DNA from: Phalacrocorax aristotelis
Taxonomy: Eukaryota; Chordata; Aves; Suliformes; Phalacrocoracidae
Assembly: GCF_949628215.1 (NCBI RefSeq)
Contig: NC_134281.1
Location: 45,962,512 to 46,026,511 of the forward strand
Direction: 5' to 3'
Length of the DNA stretch: 64,000 nt
The notes beneath the pieces are model-generated. The model had not been told where the DNA came from and did not search any database. It saw only the letters and a program-made list of their open reading frames with translations. The position numbers and the translations under genes are program-made. How positions within the stretch are numbered: the stretch's first letter is position 1; every line of letters begins with the position of its first letter. Shown one piece after another: positions 22,264 through 33,600 of this stretch.

Positions 22264-22269
22264 TTTATT
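22264..22269 (-). terminator. Candidate poly(A) signal for PRPF38A
   Basis: The plus strand reads TTTATT, so AATAAA on the minus strand, about 154 bases beyond the PRPF38A stop. Other downstream signals cannot be excluded, and the mammalian gene can have a longer 3'UTR. Confidence 0.5.
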
Positions 22270-22422
22270 TAAAAAAACAAACAGGACTTGTACGAGAGGA
22301 GAAGGGATTGAAGAAATGGGACTGCTGAAGCAGCCAGTACAGATCCAGCTGTCCCATAAAGCAAACAGGACAGCGTTAGACTGCAGCTCAAGGTCTTTAA
22401 ACTATGTGCTGGATTTAGGTTG

Positions 22423-22465
22423 TTATTCATTCCCTCGGCGACTCTTCTTGTGACTTTTCTTAGAT
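22423..22465 (-). CDS. PRPF38A: PRPF38A exon 10 and stop
   Basis: Encodes SKKSHKKSRRGNE and TAA at 22423-22425. Acceptor CTGTTTCAG|. The end GNE agrees with the mammalian protein. Confidence 0.94.
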
Positions 22466-25400
22466 CTGAAACAGGGGAAAAAATATGCCATATGACACAA
22501 TACTAGTAATAGTTCTCAAAGACCAAGGCGATTCATAGCAGTAAGTGGTATTTTCTATGGTCAAATATGGATAGTGTGACTTGACTACAACACTGAGGGA
22601 GGTACTATATGAAATACTTGATCTCCAACAGAGCAAGACGACCTTCAGTCCCCAGGATGAAGTGACAAGTAAGCTCCTACAACAGTACAGACACCCTTAA
22701 GAAATAGGCCAAACCTTTTACCTTTCAGGTGATTTGGAATGACTTCTGTGTCTGTGACTACGATGATGTCCTATGAGATAAAAAAAGGTAACAGTTACTT
22801 CCACAGACCCTGGAATTTTTTTGCTTTGCTAATGCAGTCTGCTTTTAGCGACCAAGTGTCCTAGATAATGCCAGAACAACCCTAGCCTTAATTAGGCACT
22901 CAAATTAACCTGGCAAATATTTGAAAAATATACCCAAGGCAATTTTGCATATATAAAAGGAGGAGTTCTCCAGCTGTGCTTTCATATAACTAGCAGCTTT
23001 GTGAGCCAGATTAAGCACTTATACTACCTTCTTGATACCGTGACACAGATTTTTCTTGCAGTGGATGTTCTGCTGGTAAAGCCATGCAGAGTTATCTGTA
23101 AGTGACAAAAATACCTGGAGATTTAGATCTTGATCTGTGGCGCCTCTCCCTGGACCTGCTCCGGTGTCGTCTTGGGCTTTTGCTGCGATGCCTCTCCCGG
23201 CGTGGTGATGGACTGAGAAGACAGAAGTTTTTAGGATAACCATACTAAAAAGGCACACATTCTAAGATTAAATAATAGACTAAAAGACTACCTTCTTCTC
23301 TTTGGAGAGCGGCTTCGCCTGTAATTGGGAGAGAAAAGAAAAGGTTGCTAAGAATCATTAGCAGACTCGGCTGTTTAATTTCCCATATTCTCCAGCAACA
23401 GCACCCAGGGCTTCCCTGGTGCTCCCCCCGTCCCCAGTTAGTGTGTGTGTGGCCTGCTACACACAAGGCACTACATGCTTCTGGACTGGCCCATACAGTG
23501 AGCAAATGAGGTTAGTGATGAGTTTTTCCTGGCTTATCAGTAAGAACAATTAACAGGATATTCTCTGCACCATCTGGCCTACGTGAAAACAAAGCACTTG
23601 GTTCTCCTTAATATCTTCACTGTACTGCCAAGTTCAGCTAGAGTTGGCCAGCAAGTTCAAGAGTTACTCAAAGACTAGAGAAACAGACGAGCCGACTGTG
23701 GCTGTGCACTGCAAATCATCACTTTAGAAAGTGGCTACAGAAATTGGGAGGTGTAAGAGATTCTGGCTGAATTGTCACCTTAATTTCTGTGCTTTGTTCC
23801 AGCCATCTGCACTACCATAGGTAAAAATATTGCTCAAGAAGAGCCACATCACCTTCTTGGAGACCTGCTTCGGCTCCGCCTATATCGCACAGCTGGAGAT
23901 CTGCGAGGTTTATCAAGGTCTCTGTAGCCTCTTCTGCGGTGGTCAGGAGATGGTGCTCGTTCCAGCTGGAAACAATGGTGGGGGAGAAGGGGAAAGGTTC
24001 TATAAGTCTTGTTTCATCAAGATTTTTATCCATCAGTAAAGATTTCTGAACAATTAACAAATGACAGAAGTCATGCAATCAAGCTTCCCCATCCTCAAGT
24101 GTTTAATACTCAGAGGTGAGTAGTGCTGCCTAAGTTTGCCAACTGGAAGTTAAAATGGCCACCTCTCATACTGTTGATTCTTAAGTACAGCAGAATCAAC
24201 TACGATGGTCACCATAACTTTCATAATCACTTTTAGTTCTCTCCATTATATATGTATATGTGTAAAACAAGTTATCTGAATGTGTTTAACACAGAACAGA
24301 TCCAGATATCAGGAGGCAGAAGAGCTTGACAAACACAGAGCACTTTAGAACTGCTTCAGTGTCTGACAAGTTCTTGCAAGCAGCTTACATGAAAATATGT
24401 GAAGAGGGGAGATCAGTTGCAAACAGCCTCCTGGTGCCTCCCCTCAAACATTTCTCATAGGCCATAAAGTGTTCTGCAGTACGCAGCACCAGCTTCAATT
24501 ATCCCCTTCCAAAACAGTTCACCAACCTTTTCATCTTCCTCTTCCTCCTCCTCACTAGATTCTACATCATCCATGTCTTCTTCCAAAGCACTAACACGAG
24601 GCTCGAGTTGCTCAGCTTCTTCCAGAACATACCGTTTCTAGGAGAAATTACAACTTTATCTTACATAACCCAAGTAAAAACAAAGAGCTAAGGAGGCGTC
24701 TCGTGCGCCAGAAGGGCCTGCATCATTCATAGCTTTATGCAACAAGCCAATAGCTGATACAGCTATTGAATCTGATGCAGTTAAGAATTCCTTAACCATC
24801 TACTTTTCCAAACCTGTAATCGAGGCAGAATGATATCACATACACGTTCCTCATGGAGTAGTTCATCAATAAATTCATCCACGTGCATAAGTTCAAATTC
24901 TGGGGGGCAAGAAAATGGCATTTAAAAGACAAAGAAGATTAACACTAGTGGATAGAGTAAAGATAAAACACCTCAGATAATTTATGTCAAGTGGGCTGTA
25001 CAAACAGCAGTTCGAAAATCATTCTCAAAGATAAGGAAAATCATTAGACCTATCTTGCAAAAGGAAATTACTGCACAGCTAGGATTAGCTGATTCACAGT
25101 GCTCAAACCGGCACTCAAGACGGTGTTTCAGTGCCCAACAGAAAACACAAGCACTTGGGGAAAGCAAGTAAGTGAGGCAGTTCTCATTTGTACAAGTCAG
25201 CAAGACCAGCAACAACTATCCAAAGGATGAATAAGTAATAGGAAGGTTTCAAAAAGATGGTTACGCCACAGTTTTTTAAGCTTATATTACTAAATAGAAT
25301 ATTTACTTTTACTAAGCATGATACTTTAACAAAAGGTCATCTATGAAGTACTAAGAAAACACAACTCAGTAAGAGTACTCACCCCCGTTTCTGTTCTGAC

Positions 25401-26389
25401 TTTTTATTTTTCGATAGTCATTGTACAGTGGTTCAAGATACTTGTAGCAGTCAATGGCAGTGCCTGTCAATCTCATGTACAATGCACCAAGCATTCGGAC
25501 ATACCTGAAAAGTAAACCATTTCATGTATCTGAGCTTTTTGCATAGTTAGCAGTTTAGATAAAAGAGTTTTTCCCCATGAATTTCTGAAGAAAATCAGTA
25601 CACTAAAGTAAACAGAATACACGACTCTGTAGATTTTTCTCCTTCAAGTACTCAAGTAGAAATCTATGAAAAAAATTTATATACTCAAGTATACATCTAT
25701 AGTCTCTGTATGGGTGTATTATCACTGACAAAGACAAAAGAAATACTAAAGAAAAAGTAGATTAATATTGCTCCCTTAATGCACCTCATTCTCAATACTC
25801 CAGGCAGACAGGTATTATCCCAGAGGGCACATGCCACAAAAGCAAGCCATTCCAACAGCTCAGGTGACAAGGAGAGCAGCCTTGAAAGCAAGAGGAAGGA
25901 CGCACTTTTTAGAAAAGTTTATCAGGGCCCACTGAAAGCTAAACCCGGCACTGATGTTTGCCTGGCTGCTTTGGACAGTTTCATTCAATACTACAACCAA
26001 AAGTTAAAAACCAAGCTATCAACTTACTTGAAGTCCTCGTTTTTTATGAACTCCACGATGATGTCCTTTTCGGGCTGGATCTGCAGCATCTTCAGCGTCA
26101 AGCACAAGAAGGGCGTAGGCTTAATGTTCCCGCCATAGACGCCCCCCACGTACTTCAGCTCCATGGCCTTGTCCACCACCAGCTCGGCTGGGAGAGGGAG
26201 CAGCCGTCAGCGCAGGCCCCGTACCGCGCCCCCGCCCGCGCCGGCCCGCCCCGCCATACCCGTCAGGCCGAAGCACTCCTCCTTCCAGTACTTGGACTCA
26301 TAGATGCGAGTGCGGATGATCTTCTCCACCAGGTACTGCGGGTTGGTGCCGTGGATGCTGTGCGCGTCCTTCACCGTCCGGTTGGCCAT
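22423..26389 (-). CDS. PRPF38A: PRPF38A pre-mRNA-splicing factor 38A, complete
   Basis: A component of the spliceosomal B complex, needed around activation of the tri-snRNP; nuclear (family knowledge). Ten coding exons on the minus strand: 26260-26389, 26028-26187, 25383-25504, 24814-24899, 24527-24637, 23853-23965, 23292-23318, 23115-23212, 22722-22770, 22423-22465. They join in phase to 312 codons, the length I know for human. The PRP38 domain covers about residues 1-180 (start MANRTVKDAHSIHGTNPQYL; VGGVYGGNIKPTPF). An acidic stretch follows at about 185-203 (DVESSEEEEEEDEK), then an Arg/Ser-rich tail full of RS, SP and RH repeats. The start has a strong context (GCCATGG). It is divergent from ORC1 and convergent with TUT4. 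The paralogue PRPF38B is longer and does not share this opening. Confidence 0.97.
22722..22770 (-). CDS. PRPF38A: PRPF38A exon 9
   Basis: Forty-nine nt encoding GHHRSHRHRSHSKSPE. Acceptor ATCTCATAG|, donor AAAG|GTAAAA. Confidence 0.93.
23115..23212 (-). CDS. PRPF38A: PRPF38A exon 8: RS repeats
   Basis: Encodes PSPRRERHRSKSPRRHRS and then SRERRHRSRSKSP. Acceptor TTCTCAG|, donor CCAG|GTATTT. Confidence 0.93.
23292..23318 (-). CDS. PRPF38A: PRPF38A exon 7 (27 nt)
   Basis: A 27-nt exon, frame-neutral, encoding RSRSPKR with split codons at both ends. Acceptor AATTACAG|, donor GAAG|GTAGTC. It is needed to reach 312 codons, so it is likely constitutive. Confidence 0.9.
23853..23965 (-). CDS. PRPF38A: PRPF38A exon 6: start of RS tail
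   Basis: Encodes LERAPSPDHRRRGYRDLDK to SRSRSPR. Acceptor TTTCCAG|, donor AAG|GTGATG. Confidence 0.94.
24527..24637 (-). CDS. PRPF38A: PRPF38A exon 5: acidic region
   Basis: Thirty-seven codons, KRYVLEEAEQLEPRVSALEE then a run of Glu/Asp ending DEK. Acceptor TTCTCCTAG|, donor AAG|GTTGGT. Confidence 0.95.
24814..24899 (-). CDS. PRPF38A: PRPF38A exon 4
   Basis: Encodes FELMHVDEFIDELLHEERV to LPRLQ. Acceptor GCCCCCCAG|, donor CAG|GTTTGG. Confidence 0.95.
25383..25504 (-). CDS. PRPF38A: PRPF38A exon 3
   Basis: Encodes YVRMLGALYMRLTGTAID to SQNRNG, the centre of the PRP38 domain. Acceptor TTTTCAG|, donor GGGG|GTGAGT. Confidence 0.96.
26028..26187 (-). CDS. PRPF38A: PRPF38A exon 2
   Basis: Encodes AELVVDKAMEL to VEFIKNEDFK, including the conserved YGGNIKPTPFLCL. 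Acceptor TCTCCCAG|, donor TCAA|GTAAGT. Confidence 0.96.
26260..26389 (-). CDS. PRPF38A: PRPF38A exon 1 (coding part)
   Basis: Forty-three codons, MANRTVKDAH to EECFGLT, ending ACGG|GTATGG on the minus strand. The exon lies in a CpG-rich region. Confidence 0.96.
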
Positions 26390-26481
26390 GGCGGTCGCTC
26401 AGCAGGTCCCCTCAGTGCCGCAGCGGGCCAGGCCGAGCCGGGCCGCCCCGCTCCCCTTCCCTGACGGGCCGCAACACCTTC

Positions 26482-26514
26482 CGCTTCCGGGGCGCTGCCG
26501 CCGGCTGCCATCTT
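26482..26514 (-). promoter_or_regulatory. YY1-like and ETS-like motifs at the PRPF38A 5' end
   Basis: On the minus strand AAGATGGCAGCC (26503-26514) resembles a YY1 site. It is followed by CCGGAAGCGGAAGG (about 26480-26492) with two ETS-type GGAA cores. Both are typical of TATA-less housekeeping promoters close to the transcription start. Confidence 0.5.
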
Positions 26515-26649
26515 ACCTTCGGGCCGCAAGACCCCTTCCGCCCGCGGCTTCGGGGCGCTACGCGCAAACATATAGCTGTTGCTGACGCGGCCCCTTTCCG
26601 CCCCTTCCGCTCTGCGCGCGCGACCGAGGGGCGGGGGCTGCGGGCGGGC

Positions 26650-26661
26650 TTTGGCGCGAAA
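26650..26661. promoter_or_regulatory. Perfect dyad E2F site
   Basis: TTTGGCGCGAAA fits TTTSGCGC on both strands. E2F control of mammalian ORC1 is established knowledge. The site lies about 50 bases upstream of the inferred ORC1 exon 1 donor, near its likely transcription start. Confidence 0.75.
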
Positions 26662-26664
26662 TTC

Positions 26665-26712
26665 CATTCTCGCGCCACCGCCGCCACGCTCGGGGGTCGC
26701 TGAGGCGCCGCG
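26665..26712 (+). other. ORC1: ORC1 non-coding exon 1 (start approximate)
   Basis: The sequence GGCGCCGCG|GTGAGTGC gives a strong donor at 26713 in the CpG island, downstream of the E2F site. The exact transcription start is not visible. The next exon begins at 27509 after TGTTTTAG. Confidence 0.6.
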
Positions 26713-26908
26713 GTGAGTGCGCTTTGGCACCGTGGACCATGAGGCGGGCGGGTGGCTCTGGGAGGGTGATGGAGCGCCTCGGTGTCTCTCTGAGCGTCCG
26801 ACTGGGCGGCGGTCCGACGCCATGGCCCCGCAGGGCGCCTGGGCGGCAGCCCGGGGCGGGGAGCCGGCTCCCTCAGGCACAGCGCTGCCTTGTCTGAACC
26901 CGCGGGCT

Positions 26909-26946
26909 GGGGGGGGGGGGGGGGGGGAGGAGGGGGGCTGAGGGGG
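26909..26946 (+). repeat. Poly-G tract and G-rich run in ORC1 intron 1
   Basis: Nineteen consecutive G (26909-26927), then GGAGGGGGG and a second G run. It could form a G-quadruplex on the coding strand. Its length in any one assembly is unreliable. Confidence 0.8.
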
Positions 26947-27524
26947 GAAGGAAAAACAGGTAAAAATTGAGCGGAAACGCCTGGCCGCCGTGTGTGAGGT
27001 TCGGACGGAAAACAGGAGGCTGTAGCCTTAAAAGGGCCGGCGATGCGTGTGTGTGCGCCGGCCGTGGCGGGGGTGGCCGGGCAGCCCCGAGCCGGGGGGA
27101 GCGGGAGGGCGTGGTGGTCAGTGAGGAAAGAGCCTCGGTGATAAGCAAAGCACAGAAGCCATCTACCCTGATAACTTGCTCTGTGAATAAGAGAAGTAGC
27201 CGGTAATGAGGGAATCGCGTGTTTGTCAGGTGTGTTAGTCAAGGGCTGGGTGTGGAAAAAGGACTTGAAGAGCAATCCACTCCTAAACACCTTCCCATTT
27301 TCCTCCTTTCTCAGAGGAGAGGCGATTGGAGGCCTTGGGGAAGGTAGGCTTCTTCGAATCAACCGATGCATGCCACGTTCTTCATACATGCTGAAAGATT
27401 TAATGGCATTTCTGGCCATTAATTCTGGCCAGAAGCTGACCATCTTGAGTCTTTCCCTGCTTTTATTTTTAAATAATAATTTAAAAATTGGTTGTGTATT
27501 TGTTTTAGATTTTCTTTGGGAATC

Positions 27525-27613
27525 ATGAACACCCGGCAGCAAAGCAAAATTACCTACTCCTGGTATGGAAAACCCATGAGCTCAGACAGAAAACTGAGGA
27601 CTTTCCAGTACAG
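27525..27613 (+). CDS. ORC1: ORC1 first coding exon
   Basis: The acceptor TGTTTTAG| at 27508 leaves 16 bases of 5'UTR, then ATG with A at -3. It encodes [17 protein letters not shown] and LRTFQY, which aligns with the TYSWxGxP opening of the human protein. Donor ACAG|GTAAAT. Confidence 0.93.
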
Positions 27614-30600
27614 GTAAATAACATTTATTTCTGGCTTGCTCAGGGAAACTTAATCGATGAAGATTTCTTTATCTTTCTGACATCATTTAGGTTAATGTGG
27701 CAGGCAGAATACGAGTAATGTTTTGAGCGTTGTGTCATGACACTGTATGTGTATAACAAAAAGCTCTTGAATTATAACTTGTATAATGTACAACAAAAAC
27801 ATATAATTAAATCTGTGAGTAAGTGTTAACTGTCTATTTGAAATACATATGAAAGCTTTTAATTGGGAAAGTGAACTGAAGGCTTTGCAAGAGGGAGCAT
27901 AACTAGCTGTAAGATCAACAGGCTTTAATGATATGTGAATTATAAGAAATATGAAATCCTGCTAATCTGCACATGTGCATCACTTCCTAGGGGAATCGTT
28001 ATTAAATCAGAAAGAAGCAGCACAGAAAACCATATACAGCTTGGCGATTTTATTTTAGTAGAAGGGGAGAATGCAGATCAACCTTTTGTGGCACAGCTCC
28101 TGGATTTATATGAAGATGGTAAGAGAAATAAAGATTTGCCCCCTCTCTGAGAAATTTTAAAATGTTTTAAAGATACCTATTTCATGGGAATGTATTTAGC
28201 TCATAACCCCATATAACTGGCCTAATGTAAGGAAATCAGGCGTTGGTAATTTGGAAATGGTCCTTACCGGAAGACAGTGTGAGCTCGTGGTTTTTTTTTA
28301 GAGACTGGAGAATCCAAATGGAGCAAGAGCACTGCAGCCCTGGAATTTGCATCTTATTAGACATCAGTGAATTTAGCAATAAGGTGCAAGGCTGAATAAA
28401 CAGGTCTTATTACTTCTGCCCCTTGTAGAAATATCTTTTTTTTTTTTAAATAAAGGTAGATATTAAAAGGTAAATCATGGAATATGATACAAAGGCTATG
28501 TCTGAGTCTGAATTAGAAACTGCCCATTAGCTATGTCTGATTTCTCTGAACAGCTTTTGTTGTTTGTTTTGGGCCATCGTAAAAATGTTTTGAGTTTTTT
28601 TAATTCTTTACTTTTTCTAAAACGTACATATCACTCTAGCTTATTTATTCACTAATGCAGATTTATTGTAATATAACTGATATGCTTTTCATGCTGGAAT
28701 GAAACCTGTTAAACGTCCCTGAAAACAAGATGTTTTTGTTTTATATCTTTTGTTATATATCCTTGACAAATTTGTTAAAGATATGTGGCTTTGTTTTTAA
28801 TTCAGGGGTGCGCACCTTAAAATATAGAGAGGAACTTCATATTCAATTTTAACATGTTTCAAATGCTTCACACTGAATCTGTTCATAGTGTTTATTCAGA
28901 CCTTCTTCTAGACATTTCAACAGCACGATTTTCTGGTTTGTTAGGCAGTTAATAAATGTGTTTCTATTTTACTTCTAAAATAACATTGAAATTGCAAATA
29001 CTGTTCTGAAGTTTCTCACTTCTCCTTTCATGTCTCTTTTTTGAGTTAGTGGGGTCTGATTAAATCATATTTATGCAAATAAGTAATGTCTTCATTTGTC
29101 ATACTGAACTGATGGATCAGCTGGTCTGCAGGTATTTTGTGATTGAGACCCTACGTAGGTGTTATCTTAGGCCTTAAAAGTCTCGCCTCAAATGTTTTAA
29201 TTTAGCTTAGAGAATGGGAATTGTAATCTCTTGTCAGATGCTTTCTTACCAGTGTCCAGGGAGGCTTTCTATCCTTGATGGCATTTCAGCTGAAGTCATT
29301 GAAATCTGATGACAACTATTTGTAATACAATAAAATTCTTAATGTTCAGTGACTTTTTTTCATTGTTACAGGTGCTCAGGAGAAACATGCAGTTGTGCAG
29401 TGGTTCTCTCATATTACAGAGATACCTCAGAACAAATGGAAACTGCTTAAAAGAGAGGTGTCTCCCCAAGAGGTGTTTTTTGATCAAGTTTCTGGCTATG
29501 ACACTGATATAGCTGTGGAGACCATTATTAAAAGTGTCATGGTATGTACTGCAGCTCATCTACACATACAGGGAAGAAACAAACAAACAATTTGAAAAGC
29601 AGAATAGAACAGTGCAGCTACTTTATTCTCTCCCAAACCAAATGTGTGATGCATATTTGTTAATGCAGTTAGCATAGGATAGGGTAGTTGAAAAATATTG
29701 CTATTTTGTCTTTTCTCCATCCCAAAATTACTTTGGGTGTTGGCAGCCAGCTCATTTAGAGGTTTGTGTGGAAGGACGTAATGCAACAGGAGTGCTCTCA
29801 TGCAATAAACTTAATGTTAGAGTAAATGTAGGTTGAAGGTGTTCCCCTATGTAATGAAGGGTTGCGTGAATTCCAGTAATAAGATCTGTGAATAGAAAAT
29901 AGTTGAATGTTAAATTAATAGTTAACGTATGTGTGTTTTGGTATTTTCTGTTTTTACAGGTAATACCACTGCATCTCAAGGAGAAACTACCTATTACATT
30001 GAACAAGGAACAAACTTTCTATGTAAAACAGTCCTGGGATGGAAAATGCTTTAAGGCCTTGTCTCCTGACATATTCTCTAAGCTGAGAGAAGCTAATAAG
30101 AAAGAAGGTGGCATCCCAAACTCTTCGAACGCATTTATTCCTTCGGACATCGTTTCCCCCCTGAAAAAAGAGACTGATAGAGTTGTTCAGAGTACCACAA
30201 AATCAAAAAACGTTGAGTTAGAAATAGAGTCAAAACATTCTGCTTCCAAGTCTTCCCTCGCTAAGGAGAGGCATTCACAAAGAATGGCTAATGGTATCAA
30301 AACTCCAACAGCAAGGAAGAAGTTACAGTTAAACAGTACGTATATGGCAATATTCTGTCCATTTGGTTGTTTTGAATGTGTTTTGTGCCTTTTCATACTG
30401 GGTAGTCCAAACAATGGTAATATTCAAGATTAGTGTTTTTAGCTACCTTATTCAGGCTTTGGGGTTAGCCCAAGCCTTTTGGGCACATCAGTTGTTGGTC
30501 TTTATGTCTGTTATTTCAAGCAACTGTATTGCTTATACGCAATTGCTGTTGCAAATGTTTTATTTGTAACTGGTAAGTTGAAGTTGAAGTGCTTGTTGGC

Positions 30601-33600
30601 TGAAATGCCACCAATCAGCCTAACTTATCCTCAGAACATCTCTTTACTATTCTGATGGTGCACTGGAGTGTTTTTGTTGGGCTTGTTGAATAAGCACATT
30701 TGATCCTATGTAATGCGCCATATTTTCAAACTGGAGCCTGAGTAAAGTTGTAAGTGATGGAGGCAGGTTAGACTACAAACGGATTTTTTTCAGTTTTCTA
30801 TTTAGTCCTCTTTTTAGAGGAAGTTATGCCTTCTGTATGTATTCAGTTCCTTGCTCCTGGAGTGTAATGCCATCCCCTTTCATGTAAATGATAGCCACCT
30901 AGCCAGTCGTACCATGTCTTCTGAAAGTTAACCAAACCAGCAATATTAAAGCCTGAAAAAAGTTAATTTTGCTCTTGATTCCTAGGTCCCACAAGATCTC
31001 CTAAAAGCAGAATCCTGGGATGTGACATTTTGGAACTTTTGGATGACGACTGTGATGCTGTATCACCATTAGAACCATCTGCTACTAAAAGAAAAGTGAA
31101 ATTCAGTGGCATTTTAGGCTCACCACCAAAAATACCTTGTGCCAATGATAAGTCAAAGTCACTGTTTGATAATGCAGAGTACTGGCAGAGGTTTAGTGAT
31201 ACGATACAATTATCCCCCTATAGTAAGGTCAAAGACTCTACTGAGAAAGCCAGGAGCCCTGATGTGAACGATGATGTTATATGGTAAGTGACAGCCTTTT
31301 TATAATTATTTTTGTATGGGATTTCTATTTGTATGAAGTTTTCTTAAAGCACATTTGTGAGAGACTTCCGGAGAGAAAAGCAGGTGAAGTCTCTGTGTAT
31401 ACCATGTTTTGCCTGTTGAGGTCACTGAGAGAAGGGGGATAGCCTAAACAGTTACAAGTGCGTTGTGGTGAAGCTCTAGAAAGCGTGTTACTTGGAGGTG
31501 AATGAATGACTGGGGAGATCATAAGAGGACTTGAATTTCAAGGTGGACGCAGCAGTTTGTGGTTACAAGAACAGAGAGAAGAGATTGGAAACAGGAATGG
31601 TAGGATGATCTGAAAGGGAATTGAAGCCATATTGATTCTTATGGTTTGTACACATCAGCATGGATTAAAATATGTTTTCCTGCAGTCTCTGTACAGATGT
31701 CGTACAGGCTCACGTGTGCCCTACTTGTGACAACTATTGAGATACACTGAATTATAGAAAGGGATGTGATAGGCTTCATGAGAGTTCTCATGATAATTGT
31801 ATGTATACTTTCATGCTAATTTTTATGTAGAAAAGAAATCAAAACTCAAAGTTAATCGTTTAAGTGTATCTTCACATGGCCTCAAAATGGCATTAAGCTG
31901 GGGCAGGAGGAGAATGGATCAGATTTTATTGTAGGAAATGTTGCAAGAAGCCAAAAAACAGTCATGTTCCTCCTTTCAGAGAGTAAAGATGTGGGTGCGA
32001 CACTTGGTGGGTCTGCACCCCATTCTTGTCACTTATGGTATAGCAAAAAAACACTCACTTTTCATTAATAAGGTAATAGCATTTCAATGGTATTTATAGA
32101 TCTAAAAAAAGTTCATGGGAAAGTTGTATTAACATAAAGTGTTTCAGTGGTAGGGATGAAGAAGTGCCCGAGAAGATAACTGAGGAATCTCAAAACACAA
32201 ACAGAAAAATCCACTCCAAAGGGCAGATCAATGAGATCACCAAGTAAAATCATATCTGTTTTTGAAAAAAACCCAAACAACAACAAAGCCCCACGATGAA
32301 ACAGAAAACCACTACTGTTTTGAGCCCCTGTCCCTTCAGTTTGGCACTGTTATATCTGCAAAATAATGTGGCTGCTAATTCAACTATATCAGCATCTGTT
32401 CAGTGCCCTTCACCAATGTGTATGCGTCTAACTGGGGAATAGAGGGAAAGCTGTTAACATGCAGCGTCTGCCAGCTGATGTGAAATAAACTGCCATTTTT
32501 GGTTCAGGGTGCATCAGGAAACAGAGTGGTATAATGTTGATAGGGCCCCAATCAGAGACATCCGTTTTGAACTAATGCTAGTGCAGCCGCTATGGTCACA
32601 GCATCATAGGTCAGCTAACAATGACTTGTATGGGCTCAGGGTCTCTTTACACTTAAAGCTGCTATAGAAAAACCTATGCTTTACTGGAGAAACCTTTACA
32701 GTACAGACCACGAATGAACTATAGTAAATATTCTGTGGGGTTTTTATCTTGGCAAAGTTATATTGAAGGGAGAGTGCAAGAGAGGGGAAATCATGCTGCC
32801 AGTATCCATGCCATAGCCAATCTGTAAATAACCAAAAACAAGTATTCATACTGGATTAACAGCCATAACAATTGAGTCTGAAGTTTGAAAGGTCTTCTCT
32901 CCATCTCTAAAAGTGTGATGCACTGAGGAAATACAAATAGCTTTGTGTTCTTTCTTTACAGTTTAGTTGGATATCAGGAACCAGTTAGTCTGAGCCCTGT
33001 ATTGACCCCTCGTTCTCGTAGAAAATGTGCACAGAAAACAAGGGCTCGCATTTCAGAGCAGATCAGGTAAGCTTTTGTGTCTGTGATATCTTACTCAGAT
33101 TGCTGTTGACAGCTTGAAGCCTTGTTTGTTTAGCCAAATATTGAAATGCAAATGGCTCTAGAAGCACAGCTTAATTGCAGTGTGAGTGAAAACTGTCTTA
33201 CATTGAGAAACGTAAAGCTGACTCATGATGTTCATCAGAAAACTGACTTCCTTTAAGCCACTCTATTAAACAGCCATGGAAAACTAACAGCTCAGGTGGA
33301 AAATGTGTTGGCTTGCTGATTACGATAACTACAGTAAGTAGAGTTGTATGTACTTTTTTAAAACTCATGTCACTTCTGTTTCTCACAGCATATTAAATGC
33401 ACTACAGTTGGACAAGGAAGATGCTTTTCTGTCTAGTTTAGACAGCTCTTACTCTTCAAGTAGTGAGGAAGAGGAGGATAATACGCTCTGTAGTCCAGAA
33501 AAGAAAACTAAGTCAAGCAGAATACTCAGCACCCCAGAATCTTCAAGGAAGTCTTCAGTTCACACTCCTGCTAAGACCCTGAAGAAAACTGTAAGGTTCC

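Larger units (their letters stand above)
26150..27120. promoter_or_regulatory. CpG island spanning the PRPF38A/ORC1 divergent promoter
   Basis: Dense CpG and G+C, in sharp contrast to the AT-rich flanks. It covers the first exons of both genes. The distance from the PRPF38A ATG to the ORC1 exon 1 donor is only 323 bases, so the two genes must share core promoter sequence. Confidence 0.85.

Noticed and set aside
25958-26464. A 168-codon plus-strand frame over the PRPF38A first exons
   Set aside because: It is the antisense shadow of PRPF38A exons 1-2.
26412-27542. A 376-codon open frame on the minus strand across the CpG island
   Set aside because: It is antisense to ORC1 exon 1, intron 1 and the first coding exon. 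It is low-complexity Pro/Arg/Ala-rich because of G+C content and shows no family motif.
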